Shown one piece after another: positions 36,315 to 46,958 of a stretch of DNA of 64,000 nt. The position numbers and the translations under genes were made by a program. The notes under the pieces were generated by a model, which saw nothing but the letters and a program-made list of their open reading frames with translations, was not told the DNA's origin and did not search any database. The stretch's first letter is position 1; every line of letters starts with the position of its first letter. This stretch comes from Novosphingobium colocasiae (GTDB taxonomy: Bacteria; Pseudomonadota; Alphaproteobacteria; Sphingomonadales; Sphingomonadaceae), in contig NZ_BMZA01000011.1 in the NCBI RefSeq assembly GCF_014652555.1, positions 1 to 64,000 of the forward strand, written 5' to 3'.

Positions 36315-38105
36315 TCAGTCGATGAATGCGGCGTCGTCGATGTGCAGTTCGGCCGCCGGGCGGCTGCCCCAGTCATCGATCCTGGCGCGCCCGGCCAGCC
36401 ACAGCCGCCGCCCTTGCGCGCCGTGGAGCAGGGCCTGGCCCAGCTCGGTTTCCCCGGCGCGAAACGCCATCGCCTTGAACCGCGCGCCGTCCTGCCCGCC
36501 GACGATCAGGCGGACGTGATCGTTGCCGACGACATCGGCCTTGACGATCCGCACCGGGCCCACCGCCACCCGCGGGCCGGGCCAGCCCATGCCGTAAGGT
36601 CCCGCCCCTTCGAGCGTTTCCACCAGCGCCGGCACCAGCCCGCCGGGGGCCAGCGCAAGGTCCAGCGGCAGCGAACGGCCGGTGCTCGCGCGCGCGACAT
36701 CACCGGCAAGCCGTTCGTCGAGCCAGCCGGCGAAGCCATCGAGCTGGTCTGCGGCGATGGTGAGCCCCGCCGCCATCGCATGCCCGCCGCCGCCGACCAG
36801 CAGCCCTGCCTCGCGCGCCGCGATGATCGCCGCGCCGAGGTCTACTCCAGCGATCGAGCGTCCCGATCCCTTGCCGTTCCCCGCTTCGTCAGCATCCAGG
36901 GCGATGACCAGTGCCGGCTTGCCGGTCTTTTCCTTGATCCGTCCGGCCACGATGCCGATCACGCCGGGGTGCCAGCCGCTGCCGGCCAGCACCATCACCG
37001 AACGGTTGTGCTGGGCGTCCACCTGCTGTTCGGCGGCTTCCTGCACCGCCTGCTCGATGGCGCGGCGCTCGTCGTTCAGGCGTGAAAGCTGGGCGGCGAT
37101 CACGCGCGCTTCCTCGGCATCGCCGGTGGTCAGGAGCCGCACGCCGAGCGTTGCCTCGCCCACCCGGCCACCGGCGTTGACGCGCGGGCCCAGCGCGAAG
37201 CCGAGGTCGCTGCAGGTCGGCGCACGGCCAAGCCGGCTGGCGTCGATCAGCGCCGCCATGCCGATGTTGTCGCGCCGGGCCATGACCTTGAGCCCTTGCG
37301 CCACCAGCGCCCGGTTGAGCCCGTGCAGCGCCGCGACATCGGCCACCGTGCCCAGCGCCACCAGATCGAGCAGGGCAAACAGGTCCGGCTCGGCGCGACC
37401 GGTGAAGAACCCGCGCTGGCGCAGCACGCGCAAGGTCGCGACGGCGAGCAGGAACGCCACCCCGACCGCTGCCAGATGGCCGTGCGCCGCCGCGATGGGG
37501 CTTTCGTCCAGCCGATTGGGATTGACCAGCGCGGCGGCACGCGGAAGCTGCGCCGAGCACTTGTGATGATCGACGACGATCACGTCCACGCCCGCGCCGT
37601 GCGCCATCTCCAGCGCTTCGTGCGCCATCGCCCCGCAGTCCACGGTGACGATCAGGCTGGTCCCTTCCTGCGCGATGCGCACCAGCGCTTCACCTGAAGG
37701 GCCATACCCTTCGAGCAGGCGATCGGGGATGTAGTAGCGCGCCTCAAGGCCCAGATCGCGCAGCAGCCGGATCAGCAGGGCGGCGCTGGTCGCGCCATCG
37801 ACGTCGTAATCGCCGTAGACCGTCACCGCCTCGCCGGTCAGCACCGCCTGCGCCAGACGTTCGGCGGCCTGATCCATGTCGCGAAAGGCCGAAGGATCGG
37901 GCAGGAAGGCGCGCAGCGACGGAGTGCGATGACGTTCCAGGTCTTCCCGCGCGACGCCGCGCGACAGCAGGAGCTGGGTCACGATGTCGTCGGACAGGCC
38001 GGGCCCGCCGCCTTCGGACAAGTCCATGTTGCCGCCGCGCCAGCGCCACACTTTGCCCGACAGCGAGCGTTCCACGCCCAATACGCCCAGGGATTGCGAT
38101 ACCAT
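36315..38105 (-). CDS. recJ: Single-stranded-DNA-specific exonuclease RecJ
   Basis: This 596-residue 5'-3' exonuclease acts in recombination and mismatch repair. DHH-family motifs are present: GDYDVDG at 98-104, VDCGAM near 155-160 and DHH at 179-181, followed by the DHHA1 region with GGGGHAMAAG and a C-terminal OB-fold. The N-terminus VLGVERSLSGKVWRWR is typical of alphaproteobacterial RecJ. The tRNA-Glu pair lies downstream on the same strand. Confidence 0.95.
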   Translation of the reverse strand: MVSQSLGVLGVERSLSGKVWRWRGGNMDLSEGGGPGLSDDIVTQLLLSRGVAREDLERHRTPSLRAFLPDPSAFRDMDQAAERLAQAVLTGEAVTVYGDYDVDGATSAALLIRLLRDLGLEARYYIPDRLLEGYGPSGEALVRIAQEGTSLIVTVDCGAMAHEALEMAHGAGVDVIVVDHHKCSAQLPRAAALVNPNRLDESPIAAAHGHLAAVGVAFLLAVATLRVLRQRGFFTGRAEPDLFALLDLVALGTVADVAALHGLNRALVAQGLKVMARRDNIGMAALIDASRLGRAPTCSDLGFALGPRVNAGGRVGEATLGVRLLTTGDAEEARVIAAQLSRLNDERRAIEQAVQEAAEQQVDAQHNRSVMVLAGSGWHPGVIGIVAGRIKEKTGKPALVIALDADEAGNGKGSGRSIAGVDLGAAIIAAREAGLLVGGGGHAMAAGLTIAADQLDGFAGWLDERLAGDVARASTGRSLPLDLALAPGGLVPALVETLEGAGPYGMGWPGPRVAVGPVRIVKADVVGNDHVRLIVGGQDGARFKAMAFRAGETELGQALLHGAQGRRLWLAGRARIDDWGSRPAAELHIDDAAFID

Positions 38106-38196
38106 GGCGCAACGGTAGTCTCATGATCGCGCCGGGGGAAGGGCAGCCGGGCCCGGCTGTTTACAGCACCGGCGTTATTTCGGGGAGAAATGCAGC

Positions 38197-38697
38197 TTGC
38201 AGACGGATGCGGAGCGACGGCCAAGGCTGGCGGTGGTGTGGCACAGCCGCACCGGCGCGGCGCGGGCTATGGCCGAGGCGGCGACGGAGGGTGCAGGGGC
38301 GCAGGCGCTGCTGGTGCCGGCGGCCGATGTCGCTGCATCGCTGCTGCTGTCCTGCGGTGGGTATCTGTTCGTCTGCCCGGAGAATCTCGGCACGATGTCG
38401 GGCATGATGAAGGAGATGTTCGACCGCTGCTATTACCCGCTGCTCGGCGCGGTGGAGGGGCGGCCCTATGCGACGATGATCGCCGCCGGTTCGGACGGGC
38501 GCGGGGCGACGGCGCAGATCGACCGGATCGTTACCGGCTGGCGGCTGCGGAGGATCGCCGATCCGCTGATCGCCAACCAGGGCGCGCAGACGCCGGAAGA
38601 GATACTGGCTCCCAAAATGCTGGCTGCCGACCAGCACGCGGCGTGCCGCGACCTTGGGGCGGCTTTCGCCCAAGGTCTCGAAATGGGAATTTTCTGA
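38197..38697 (+). CDS. Flavodoxin-like / NADPH-dependent FMN reductase family protein
   Basis: The 166-residue protein opens with LAVVWHSRTGAARAMAEAA, the flavodoxin FMN-binding loop, and contains GYLFVCPENLGTMSGMMKEM and MIAAGSDGRGA, typical of the FMN-reductase fold. The start is TTG 38197 with GGGGAG about 9 bases upstream. It may carry or reduce flavin. It stands alone, divergent from recJ. Confidence 0.75.
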   Translation: MQTDAERRPRLAVVWHSRTGAARAMAEAATEGAGAQALLVPAADVAASLLLSCGGYLFVCPENLGTMSGMMKEMFDRCYYPLLGAVEGRPYATMIAAGSDGRGATAQIDRIVTGWRLRRIADPLIANQGAQTPEEILAPKMLAADQHAACRDLGAAFAQGLEMGIF

Positions 38698-38780
38698 CCG
38701 GGCGGCCGATTGCAATATTGCAAGGGGCTCGACGCGGACAATGGATTGATGCCTAATATGACGGAACAGGAGTTCCTTCC

Positions 38781-38818
38781 ATTATCGTCTCCTGGGTCAA
38801 GCCCGGGATGACGATAAT
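38781..38818. repeat. Palindromic intergenic repeat, CCGGG-core type
   Basis: ATTATCGTC and GACGATAAT bracket CCTGGGTCAAGCCCGGG, forming a hairpin with one bulged base. The core is related to the repeat at 14471 (GATCAAG/CCGG). It sits between the FMN-reductase-like gene and the DUF4261-like gene and holds no coding sequence. Confidence 0.65.
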
Positions 38819-38896
38819 AGTGCGGCGAACTGCGGTTTCAGATGACCTTATTCAGGCCATCGGGCGGCGGCCCGTGGCAGTGGGACATGGCAAGCT

Positions 38897-39652
38897 TTGG
38901 GCACGGAACAGCACAGCGATATACCCGAAGCCGGCCTGTCGCTGCTGTTCGCGGCGGGCGAACGGCCCGATGCCGCGCAGATGGCGGGGGTGCTGGCGCA
39001 GGCCGGCGATGCGGGGATGGGGGCTGCAATCACGCACGTGAGCCCGCCGTCGGAAGGCTGGGCCGAGATTTTGGTCAGCGGGCTGGCCTTCGATCTTTCG
39101 GGCTTGCAGCCCGCCCCGGCGGCCCCGGCGCGGCCGTTCGATCATGCCTACGGGTTCGCTGCGGATGTTCCGGACGGCCTGCGCGAGGCCGTGTTGCTAG
39201 TGCCGTCGGGCCATATCAGCGCCGGGGCGGCGCTGGCCCCGGTTGTGCGTGCGATGGTCGGGCTGGCGGCGAACCTGGTCCTGAACCTGCCGGTGGTCGC
39301 GGTGCAATGGCACCCCGCGCGCACTGTGATCGAGCCGCGTACATTCGTGCGGATCATCATGAACTGGCTGTCCGGCGGCGCCTTTCCTGCCCTCGGCCTG
39401 ACCGCGCTGACCCGGGCGGAGGACGGCAGCGTGGCCAGCAGCGGGCTCGCCTATTTCACCGGTCAGGAAGTGCGGATCGAAGGCCGATCGGATGAGGCCC
39501 CTGCGGACGCGATCAAGCAGGCGATCCGCGTCGTCGATTTCCTCGCTCGCATCGGCCCGCTCGATCGGCCGTGCCCTGTCGAAGGTATGCCGGGGCTGAT
39601 CGCGGAGCCTTCGCAATACGGCAAGCTGGTCTGGGTCTGGCGCAAGGCATAG
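38897..39652 (+). CDS. DUF4261-like protein
   Basis: The 251-residue protein (TTG start) has no signal or membrane segment. Its later half (GLAYFTGQEVRIEGRSDEAP, then IRVVDFLARIGPLDRPCPV, GKLVWVWRKA) resembles DUF4261. The N-terminal half (AGLSLLFAAGERPDAAQMAG) looks like a separate alpha/beta unit. The reading frame overlaps the AHH nuclease gene. Function is not known. Confidence 0.6.
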   Translation: MGTEQHSDIPEAGLSLLFAAGERPDAAQMAGVLAQAGDAGMGAAITHVSPPSEGWAEILVSGLAFDLSGLQPAPAAPARPFDHAYGFAADVPDGLREAVLLVPSGHISAGAALAPVVRAMVGLAANLVLNLPVVAVQWHPARTVIEPRTFVRIIMNWLSGGAFPALGLTALTRAEDGSVASSGLAYFTGQEVRIEGRSDEAPADAIKQAIRVVDFLARIGPLDRPCPVEGMPGLIAEPSQYGKLVWVWRKA

Positions 39653-40167
39653 GGGCAGGCGGGGCCGGGGCAGGGGCGCGCACGTTCCTGCCGTTCCGCG
39701 CGGTCAACCGCGAGGGGCTGCCCGGTTATGATCCGGGCCTGCAGCGCCACCACCTCCTGCCGCGCCAGTTGCTGTTCCGCCCGGAGTTCGCCCGGATGCT
39801 GGCAATAGCCGATGTGCGGTTCGACGATTTCCGCCACAATGGCCTGCTGCTCCCTTGCGCCGAGCAGGCAGCGATCCGGCTGGCACTGCCGCTGCATCGC
39901 GGGCCGCACCCGCGCTACACAGAACTGGTGGTCGAGCGGGTGGCGCAGATCGAGCGCGGCTGGACCACCGGGCGGGGCAGGGATCCGGCCACCGCCATCC
40001 GCCAGGTCCGCATGCGGCTGACCCTGCTGCAACGTGGGCTTCGGCGCTATCTGCTGGAAGGCTCGCGCCGAAAGCTACGGCTCAACCGCTTTGATCCGGG
40101 CGGCCATCGCAGCGATTTCGGCGATCTCGACGCGATGGCCGACGCCTTATGGGGCGCAACCGCCTGA
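39571..40167 (+). CDS. AHH-type (HNH superfamily) nuclease domain protein
   Basis: The frame carries the AHH nuclease signature: GLQRHHLLPRQLLF with the His-His pair, a conserved NGLLLPC turn and the helix PLHRGPHPRYTELVVERV. AHH nucleases cut nucleic acid and often serve as toxins. GTG 39571 is the only usable start and gives 198 aa, overlapping the DUF4261-like gene by 82 bases; the true N-terminus may begin near FLPFRAVNREGLP. No secretion or toxin-delivery domain is seen. Confidence 0.65.
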   Translation: MPCRRYAGADRGAFAIRQAGLGLAQGIGAGGAGAGARTFLPFRAVNREGLPGYDPGLQRHHLLPRQLLFRPEFARMLAIADVRFDDFRHNGLLLPCAEQAAIRLALPLHRGPHPRYTELVVERVAQIERGWTTGRGRDPATAIRQVRMRLTLLQRGLRRYLLEGSRRKLRLNRFDPGGHRSDFGDLDAMADALWGATA

Positions 40168-40173
40168 CCCGCT

Positions 40174-40290
40174 CCCCTCCCCGGCGGCGAGGGGCTGGGG
40201 GAGGGGGAGCGATGCCGCAAGGCAGCGCGTAAAGGTCGACGGCGGTACACCCCCTCCCAACCTCCCCCCTCAAGGGTGGAGGAGCAAGTG
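40174..40290. repeat. C-rich/G-rich intergenic repeat
   Basis: The gap before leuA carries CCCCTCCCCGGCGGCGAGGGG, a near-palindrome, and ends with GGTGGAGGAG after a CCTCCC run. A related unit (GTACACCCCC, ACCTCCCCCTCAAG) occurs at 61330-61372, and a shorter hairpin at 51497-51518. It may serve as a terminator between convergent genes. Confidence 0.5.
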
Positions 40291-40312
40291 GCGCAATCAA
40301 CCGGCGCGGCGC

Positions 40313-41980
40313 TCAGACCGCGTTGGCGGCGCTCAGCACGGCGCGCACGCTGGCGGTGGCGACATCTTCGTCAATGCCCACGCCCCAGACCGTGCGGCCA
40401 TCGGGCAGCACGCATTCGACATAGGCCGCCGCCCGCGCGTCGGAGCTTTTGCCCATCGAATGTTCGGCATAGTCGCGCACTTCGAGCGAGACCCCGAAGC
40501 TTTCGTTAAGGGTGGCGACGACGGACGAGATCAGGCCGTTGCCCTTGCCCGAAACGCTCTGTTCCTGGCCGTTGACGCCGATCTTGCCGGCGAACAGCCG
40601 GGTGCCGTCCGGCGTGCGGCCTTCTTCCCAGTCGATCAACTGGAAGCGCTGCGGTTCGTCGAGGCGATAGGCCCGGCGGAACACGTCCCAGATATCGGCC
40701 GCCTGCAGTTCGCGGCCCAGCTCGTCGGCCAGCTCCTGCACATGACGCGAAAAGTGCGCCTGCATCCGCTTGGGCAGCTTGAGGCCCTGGTCCTGCTCGA
40801 TCACCCAGGCGAACCCGCCCTTGCCCGATTGCGAGTTGACGCGGATCACCGCTTCGTAGCTGCGGCCCAGATCGGCGGGATCGATCGGCAGGTAGGGGAT
40901 CGACCAAAGCTGGTCGTTGCGCCGCTCCTGCGCCGCAAAGCCCTTCTTGATGGCATCCTGATGCGAGCCCGAAAACGCGGTGAACACCAGCTCGCCGCCA
41001 TAGGGGTGCCGCTCGGCTACCTTCAACTGGTTGCAGTATTCCACCGTCTGGATCACTTCGTCGATGTCCGAGAAGTCCAGTTCCGGGTCGATGCCCTGGG
41101 TGTACATGTTGAGCGCGACCGTCACCAGGCAGCAGTTGCCGGTCCGCTCGCCGTTGCCGAACAGGCAGCCTTCGACGCGATCCGCCCCGGCCATCAGCCC
41201 CAGTTCCGCCGCCGCCACGCCGGTGCCCCGGTCGTTGTGGGTGTGCAGCGAGATCACCGCCTTGTCGCGGCCGGGCAGGTTGCGGCAGAAATACTCGATC
41301 TGGTCGGCATAGATGTTGGGCGTCGCCGCCTCGACCGTGGCGGGCAGGTTGAGGATGATCGGGTGATCGACGGTCGGCTGGAGGATATCCATCACCGCCG
41401 CGCAGCATTCGATCGAGAAATCGACCTCCGCGGTAGAGAACGTCTCGGGCGAATATTCCACATGCCACTGGGTCTGCGGATACTTGGCGATCTGGTCGCG
41501 GATGATCTTCGCGCCGTTTTCGGCGATGGCGCGGATGTCCTTCTGGTCCATCCCGAACACCACCTCGCGCCACAGCGGCGAGACGGCGTTGTAGACGTGG
41601 ACGATCGCCTGCTTGGCCCCCGCCATCGCTTCAAAGGTCCGTTCGATCAGGTCCTGGCGCGACTGGGTGAGGCCCTGGATCAGCACGTCATCGGGCACCC
41701 GGCCGCTATCGACGAGATTGCGGATGAAATCGAACTCGGTCGCGCCCGCGCTCGGGAAGCCGACCTCGATCTCCTTGAGGCCGACCTTCACCAGCAAATC
41801 GAAGAACCGCGTCTTCTTCTCAGCGCCCATCGGGTCGATCAGCGCCTGGTTGCCGTCGCGCAGGTCGGTTGACAGCCAGCGCGGAGCCTTGGTGATGATA
41901 CGGGAAGGCCACTGGCGGTCCGGCAGGTTGATCTGAGGAAACGCGCGATACTTGACCGAAGGGTCTTTCAGCATGGTCAT
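40313..41980 (-). CDS. leuA: 2-isopropylmalate synthase (long form)
   Basis: The enzyme joins acetyl-CoA and 2-oxoisovalerate in leucine synthesis. The 555-residue length and the start KYRAFPQINLPDRQWPSRII are those of the long LeuA type. Catalytic motifs include LRDGNQALIDPM (Arg41, Asp42), the metal-binding HTHNDRGTG and GCLFGNGERTGNCCL. The C-terminal regulatory domain follows. It is transcribed leftward, separate from the ilv operon at 45-48 kb. An ATG two codons later is an alternative start. Confidence 0.95.
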   Translation of the reverse strand: MTMLKDPSVKYRAFPQINLPDRQWPSRIITKAPRWLSTDLRDGNQALIDPMGAEKKTRFFDLLVKVGLKEIEVGFPSAGATEFDFIRNLVDSGRVPDDVLIQGLTQSRQDLIERTFEAMAGAKQAIVHVYNAVSPLWREVVFGMDQKDIRAIAENGAKIIRDQIAKYPQTQWHVEYSPETFSTAEVDFSIECCAAVMDILQPTVDHPIILNLPATVEAATPNIYADQIEYFCRNLPGRDKAVISLHTHNDRGTGVAAAELGLMAGADRVEGCLFGNGERTGNCCLVTVALNMYTQGIDPELDFSDIDEVIQTVEYCNQLKVAERHPYGGELVFTAFSGSHQDAIKKGFAAQERRNDQLWSIPYLPIDPADLGRSYEAVIRVNSQSGKGGFAWVIEQDQGLKLPKRMQAHFSRHVQELADELGRELQAADIWDVFRRAYRLDEPQRFQLIDWEEGRTPDGTRLFAGKIGVNGQEQSVSGKGNGLISSVVATLNESFGVSLEVRDYAEHSMGKSSDARAAAYVECVLPDGRTVWGVGIDEDVATASVRAVLSAANAV

Positions 41981-42240
41981 GTTATGAAACTCGCTCGGAA
42001 AACTGGTCTTGCTGCGGTGCGTGCTATCGGTCCCCTGGGCGCCGAGCGCGCCGCACGAGGCGACACGTCATCTCACGCCCAAGGGCGGGTAAGTCGCAGG
42101 TCAAGGCCGAGCCGGATGGTCATGGATCGAGCCTATGGGGATTGCGCCTGCCAAAGTAAAGCGGAGAAATCGGTTCGCCGCCCCCCGACGGACCCGCGAT
42201 CGCACTTGCCCGCTGCGACGAACCGTGAGAGCAATCGTGC

Positions 42241-42801
42241 ATGTTGCGCCCGTTCTTCGCACTCCCCGTTCTCGCCGCAGCCCTGCTGGCATTGCCCTTG
42301 GCGGCGCAGGAAGATCGCCACCCGGTCAGCGCCGACAGCGCCTGGTCGATCACCGGCGCGGACTGCAGCATCGATTCCGGCTGGGACGACGGGACGCAGG
42401 TGCTGATTACCCTGCATGACGACCATCACGATCTCGGTGTTTACAATAAGGCGTTCCGCGGCGTCATCGATGACAAGGTGATCCCGGTGCAGTTTTCCGC
42501 CGGAGAGCACCCGGTCAATGCGCGGCCCTATCAGGCGCTGGGCCATCGCAATGCCGACAGCACTTCGTATGTGTCGGACGTCGATGATGCCTTGCTGGAT
42601 GCGGTGGCGGTGGCGGGATCGTTCCAGTTCTATCGCGGCAAGCAGCTCCTCGTCGATCTCGACATGGCGGGCTTTGCGGATGCGCTGGCGGCGATGCGCG
42701 CTTGCGAAGCGGCCAACCGGCCGCACGGCGATGGCATCGGATCGCCGTCCGGCGGGGCCGACGATGCATCAGGCGGTTCCTACGTGGCGGACGTGGCCTG
42801 A
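42241..42801 (+). CDS. Hypothetical secreted protein
   Basis: The 186-residue product has a signal peptide cleaved near LAA/QED. It then reads as a compact domain with ITGADCSIDSGWDDG and SFQFYRGKQLLVDLDMAGFA and one more cysteine (MRACEA), so a disulfide is possible. I do not recognise a family. It is divergent from leuA, with a 260-base spacer in which I see no further feature. Confidence 0.65.
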   Translation: MLRPFFALPVLAAALLALPLAAQEDRHPVSADSAWSITGADCSIDSGWDDGTQVLITLHDDHHDLGVYNKAFRGVIDDKVIPVQFSAGEHPVNARPYQALGHRNADSTSYVSDVDDALLDAVAVAGSFQFYRGKQLLVDLDMAGFADALAAMRACEAANRPHGDGIGSPSGGADDASGGSYVADVA

Positions 42802-43083
42802 GCGGTCGCGAAGGTCCTACATCCAGCTACGAGAGAGAGCGGGGCTATCCAGGCCAGCGCCAGGCGCGTGAAATCCGAACCAACTTGTGGTGCTGATTGA
42901 GCGCACTGTGCCCCATCTATCTAGTGTCCTGACCCTAGGCCCGGTGCAGATACCGAGGGCCAAATTCACCTGAGGACGCAATTATCGCGCGGTAGTTTTG
43001 CTTGATCGTACAGTCCCTGACAGACAAAAGGTTGATAAGGGCCCACAGATGCGGCCTCGGATACGGTCGGATTGGGAGTGGAT
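42802..43083. other. Non-coding gap with no recognised element
   Basis: I see no gene, tRNA or clear hairpin in this 282-base stretch. It is somewhat less GC-rich than neighbouring genes, as is the pseudogene that follows. Confidence 0.5.
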
Positions 43084-43923
43084 ATGTCGCAGCGAAACTC
43101 CGACCGGATCGGAATAGACTATCTGTCGATGGTCGGTGCTCCGCTGCCTGAATTCATTCGCACGGCTGCGGCGGCCGGGGCGCGCAATGTTTCGTTATTC
43201 AACACTTTGCCGACGAACTTCAATCCTTGGAACGCGGCGTTACGTTCGGTTTGCGAGGACGCTGCGGTACGCCGAGAGACGATAGCTGCCGCCAGGGATG
43301 CAGGCGTTTCCATCGCGCTCGTTGAAGGGTTCGCGATCGTTCCCGAGAGTTCGGTGTAACGGCATCGACATGGGTTCGAGGTTTTGGCCGAACTCGGCGT
43401 CGCCCGCGTAAGCACCGTATCGTTTGATCCGTCCTGGAAACGAACGGTCGATGAAATGGCGGCGCTTGCGGTGATGGGTGCCGAATATGACGTGACTGTT
43501 CTTATCGAGCCCTGCGTTCTTTTTCCGTTCGGCACACTGGACGAGGTGCTGCGACTGATCGATATCGTCGCGATGCCCAGCCTGAAGTTGCTGATTGACG
43601 CACTGCATATCGTGCGCAACGGCGGCTTCGCAAAGCTGGACCAGGTTGATCCGGCCCTGATCGGCTATCTGCAGCTCTGCGACGGACCGCTTCATTCGGC
43701 TGGGCCGGAAGCCTATATGAATGAGGCAGCGCATCAGCGACTTGTTTCGGGCAAAGGCGAACTGCCGCTGGTGGATATCGTGCGGCGGGTAAGCCCGGAA
43801 ACAATCGTAAGTGGCGAAGTGCCGATGGCCGCAGAGCGCGCCACAGGCGCAAGCGATCTCGATCGATTGAAAGCGATTACCCAAGGTATAAGCAGAACGC
43901 TCGAGCTGGCTTTTCCGGGTTAG
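43084..43923 (+). pseudogene. Sugar-phosphate isomerase/epimerase (TIM-barrel), split by an in-frame TAA
   Basis: The two open segments are in the same frame and together encode a xylose-isomerase-like TIM barrel (GAPLPEFIRTAAAAGARNVS; then LAELGVARVSTVSFDPSWKR, LIEPCVLFPFGTLDEVL, GYLQLCDGPL). A single TAA at 43357-43359 interrupts them between ESSV and RHRHGF. Removal of the stop would give about 279 continuous residues, near family length. GGGAG precedes the ATG. This is either a true nonsense mutation or a sequencing error. Confidence 0.8.
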
Positions 43924-43941
43924 AGCACTTCCGAAAGTGCT

Positions 43942-44250
43942 CTAACCGCAGCGCACGCTCTTGATGACCCCCTTGTCGTCCAGCTCGATGTTGAGCCGGT
44001 CGAACCGGTAATCCATCGTCATCACCGATCCCGGCTTCAGCACCCGCAGTGGCTTGTCGCCGCGCCATGCCTGGATGGCCGCAATGGCGGCGTCGGTTCC
44101 GGGCGTACCGATATAGCTTCCCAGCGCGCCGGCACCGCAATCGGGCTGCTCCTGCGCGGGCGGCGGGGTGGCGGCGGGCGGAGTGGCGGAGCTACAGGCC
44201 GCAAGCCCCAGCACGGCGAAGGCGGTGAACGATCGAGTGGTCAGCGACAT
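43942..44250 (-). CDS. I78-family peptidase inhibitor lipoprotein
   Basis: The 102-residue protein has a lipobox (LAAC, Cys19) and a C-terminal I78 inhibitor core: CGAGALGSYIGT, LRVLKPGSVMTMDYR and DRLNIELDDKGVIKSVRCG. I78 proteins inhibit serine peptidases and are often attached to the cell surface. It is encoded alone, convergent on the pseudogene. Confidence 0.85.
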   Translation of the reverse strand: MSLTTRSFTAFAVLGLAACSSATPPAATPPPAQEQPDCGAGALGSYIGTPGTDAAIAAIQAWRGDKPLRVLKPGSVMTMDYRFDRLNIELDDKGVIKSVRCG

Positions 44251-44321
44251 CCGGCATTGTCCTTGTGCGGTTCGTCTGCCCTTTATGGCCGATCCGGTCT
44301 GAACCGCGCGTGATAATCGCG

Positions 44322-45023
44322 TCAGGGTTTGGGCGCATCCTTGATGAAGGCGGCGACGATATCGAGCTTCACTGCATCGCTGACCATCGGTACGCCATAG
44401 CCCAGGCCGAATTCGCTGCGCCGGATTTCGGTGTGCGCGGTGAACCCGATCGACAGCGCGTTGTTCATCTGCGGCGGCATCTTGGCCGCGCCATGGAACT
44501 CCACCGGCATCGACACGTCCTTGGTCACGCCGTTCAGCGTGAGCTTGCCGTTCAGCGTCGCGGTCTCGGCTCCCGTGCTGGTGATGCCGGTGGATACGAA
44601 GCGGGCGTCGGCCGCAGCGGGGCCGAAGAAATCGGGCTTGCCGCCGGCCTCTTTGGGCGCGGCCAGCAGATGTTCGCGCAAGCCGGCGTTCGCCACGGTC
44701 AGCTTGGAGACCGGGATGGTCATGTCGACCTTGGCATCCTGCGGCTTGGCGGGATCGAGCACCAGCGTCCCGTCCACATCGCCGAAAAGCCCGGTGTACG
44801 GCGTGACGCCGAAGTGATCGACCGTGAAGGTGACAAACGAATGCGCCGGATCAGCCTTGTACTGCCCGGCTTCGACCAGCGCAGCGGTCGATTGCGTAGT
44901 GGTGGCGGAGGCCTTGGCCTCGGCGTCCATGGCGGGGACCGGAGTGGATACCGCCAGCGCGGCACCGAATGCCGAGATAACGGCAACCGCGCTCAGCGGT
45001 CCGACGAACTGACTGAATTTCAT
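44322..45023 (-). CDS. YceI-family periplasmic lipid-binding-like protein
   Basis: The start at 45023 gives 233 aa with a signal peptide (near ALA/VSTP). The YceI fold is evident: YKADPAHSFVTFTVDHFGV, TGLFGDVDGTLVLDP, and the end FGLGYGVPMVSDAVKLDIVA. Members bind isoprenoid or other lipids in the periplasm. The open frame extends to 45170 without support. It lies downstream of ilvC on the same strand, 112 bases away. Confidence 0.9.
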   Translation of the reverse strand: MKFSQFVGPLSAVAVISAFGAALAVSTPVPAMDAEAKASATTTQSTAALVEAGQYKADPAHSFVTFTVDHFGVTPYTGLFGDVDGTLVLDPAKPQDAKVDMTIPVSKLTVANAGLREHLLAAPKEAGGKPDFFGPAAADARFVSTGITSTGAETATLNGKLTLNGVTKDVSMPVEFHGAAKMPPQMNNALSIGFTAHTEIRRSEFGLGYGVPMVSDAVKLDIVAAFIKDAPKP

Positions 45024-45135
45024 GGGGCGGGGCCCTCCCGGTGAAAGCGCTCCATGGATGGACGCTGCGGCCGGGATATTGTTCCCGGGCGGCGAAGGCA
45101 AGCAATGCCTGCGCCGCCCGGCAACCGTTCGTCGC

Positions 45136-46260
<1,125 letters not shown>

Positions 46261-46296
46261 GACGGGTTGGTGTGTTTCAGTTTGGGTTTCGAAATC

Positions 46297-46812
46297 TCAG
46301 GCCTCTTCGGCCCCGCGGATCATGCCGACCACGCCGGTGCGGCCCACTTCGACCAGCCCCAGCTCGCGCATCAGGCCGACGAAGGTGTCGATCTTGTCGG
46401 GCGCGCCGGTCAGTTCGAAGATGAAGCTGGATGTCGTGGTGTCGACCACCTTGGCGCGGAACACGTCGGCGATGCGCAACATCTCGACGCGCTTCTCGCC
46501 GGTCCCGGCCACTTTTATCAGCGCCAGTTCGCGCTGCACGAACGGGCCCACTTCGGTGAGGTCCACCACCTTGTGCACCGGCACCAGCCGTTCGAGCTGG
46601 GCGTGGATCTGGTCGATCTGCGCCGGCGGGCCGTGCGTGACGATGGTGATCCGGCTCACCGCGTTGTTCTCGGTGATGTCGGCCACGGTCAGGCTGTCGA
46701 TGTTATAGCCGCGCGCGGTGAACAGGCCGGCGATCTTGGCCAGAATGCCCGCCTCGTTATCGACCATCACGGTCAGGACGTGGCGCTCTTCGGCCTCTTG
46801 CTTGATCTTCAT
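46297..46812 (-). CDS. ilvH: Acetolactate synthase small (regulatory) subunit
   Basis: The 171-residue subunit carries an N-terminal ACT domain (HVLTVMVDNEAGILAKIAGL, YNIDSLTVADITE) and the C-terminal regulatory half (GVVGMIRGAE end). It gives valine feedback control to IlvB. The start at 46812 matches family starts; the frame upstream (to 47085) is not conserved-looking. Spacing to ilvB is 146 bases. Confidence 0.95.
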   Translation of the reverse strand: MKIKQEAEERHVLTVMVDNEAGILAKIAGLFTARGYNIDSLTVADITENNAVSRITIVTHGPPAQIDQIHAQLERLVPVHKVVDLTEVGPFVQRELALIKVAGTGEKRVEMLRIADVFRAKVVDTTTSSFIFELTGAPDKIDTFVGLMRELGLVEVGRTGVVGMIRGAEEA

Positions 46813-46958
46813 CTCGTTCCTCGATCGGGAATTGCTTTGCGCGCTCGTGGCTTCGGGGCACGCGTCGACATCGGACAGCGCCGCCAGTTCACGGGCGGCA
46901 GCCGCTTCGTTGTCAGGCGCAAGCTCGGGCCTGACAGGTGCGATGACATCGGCGTATG

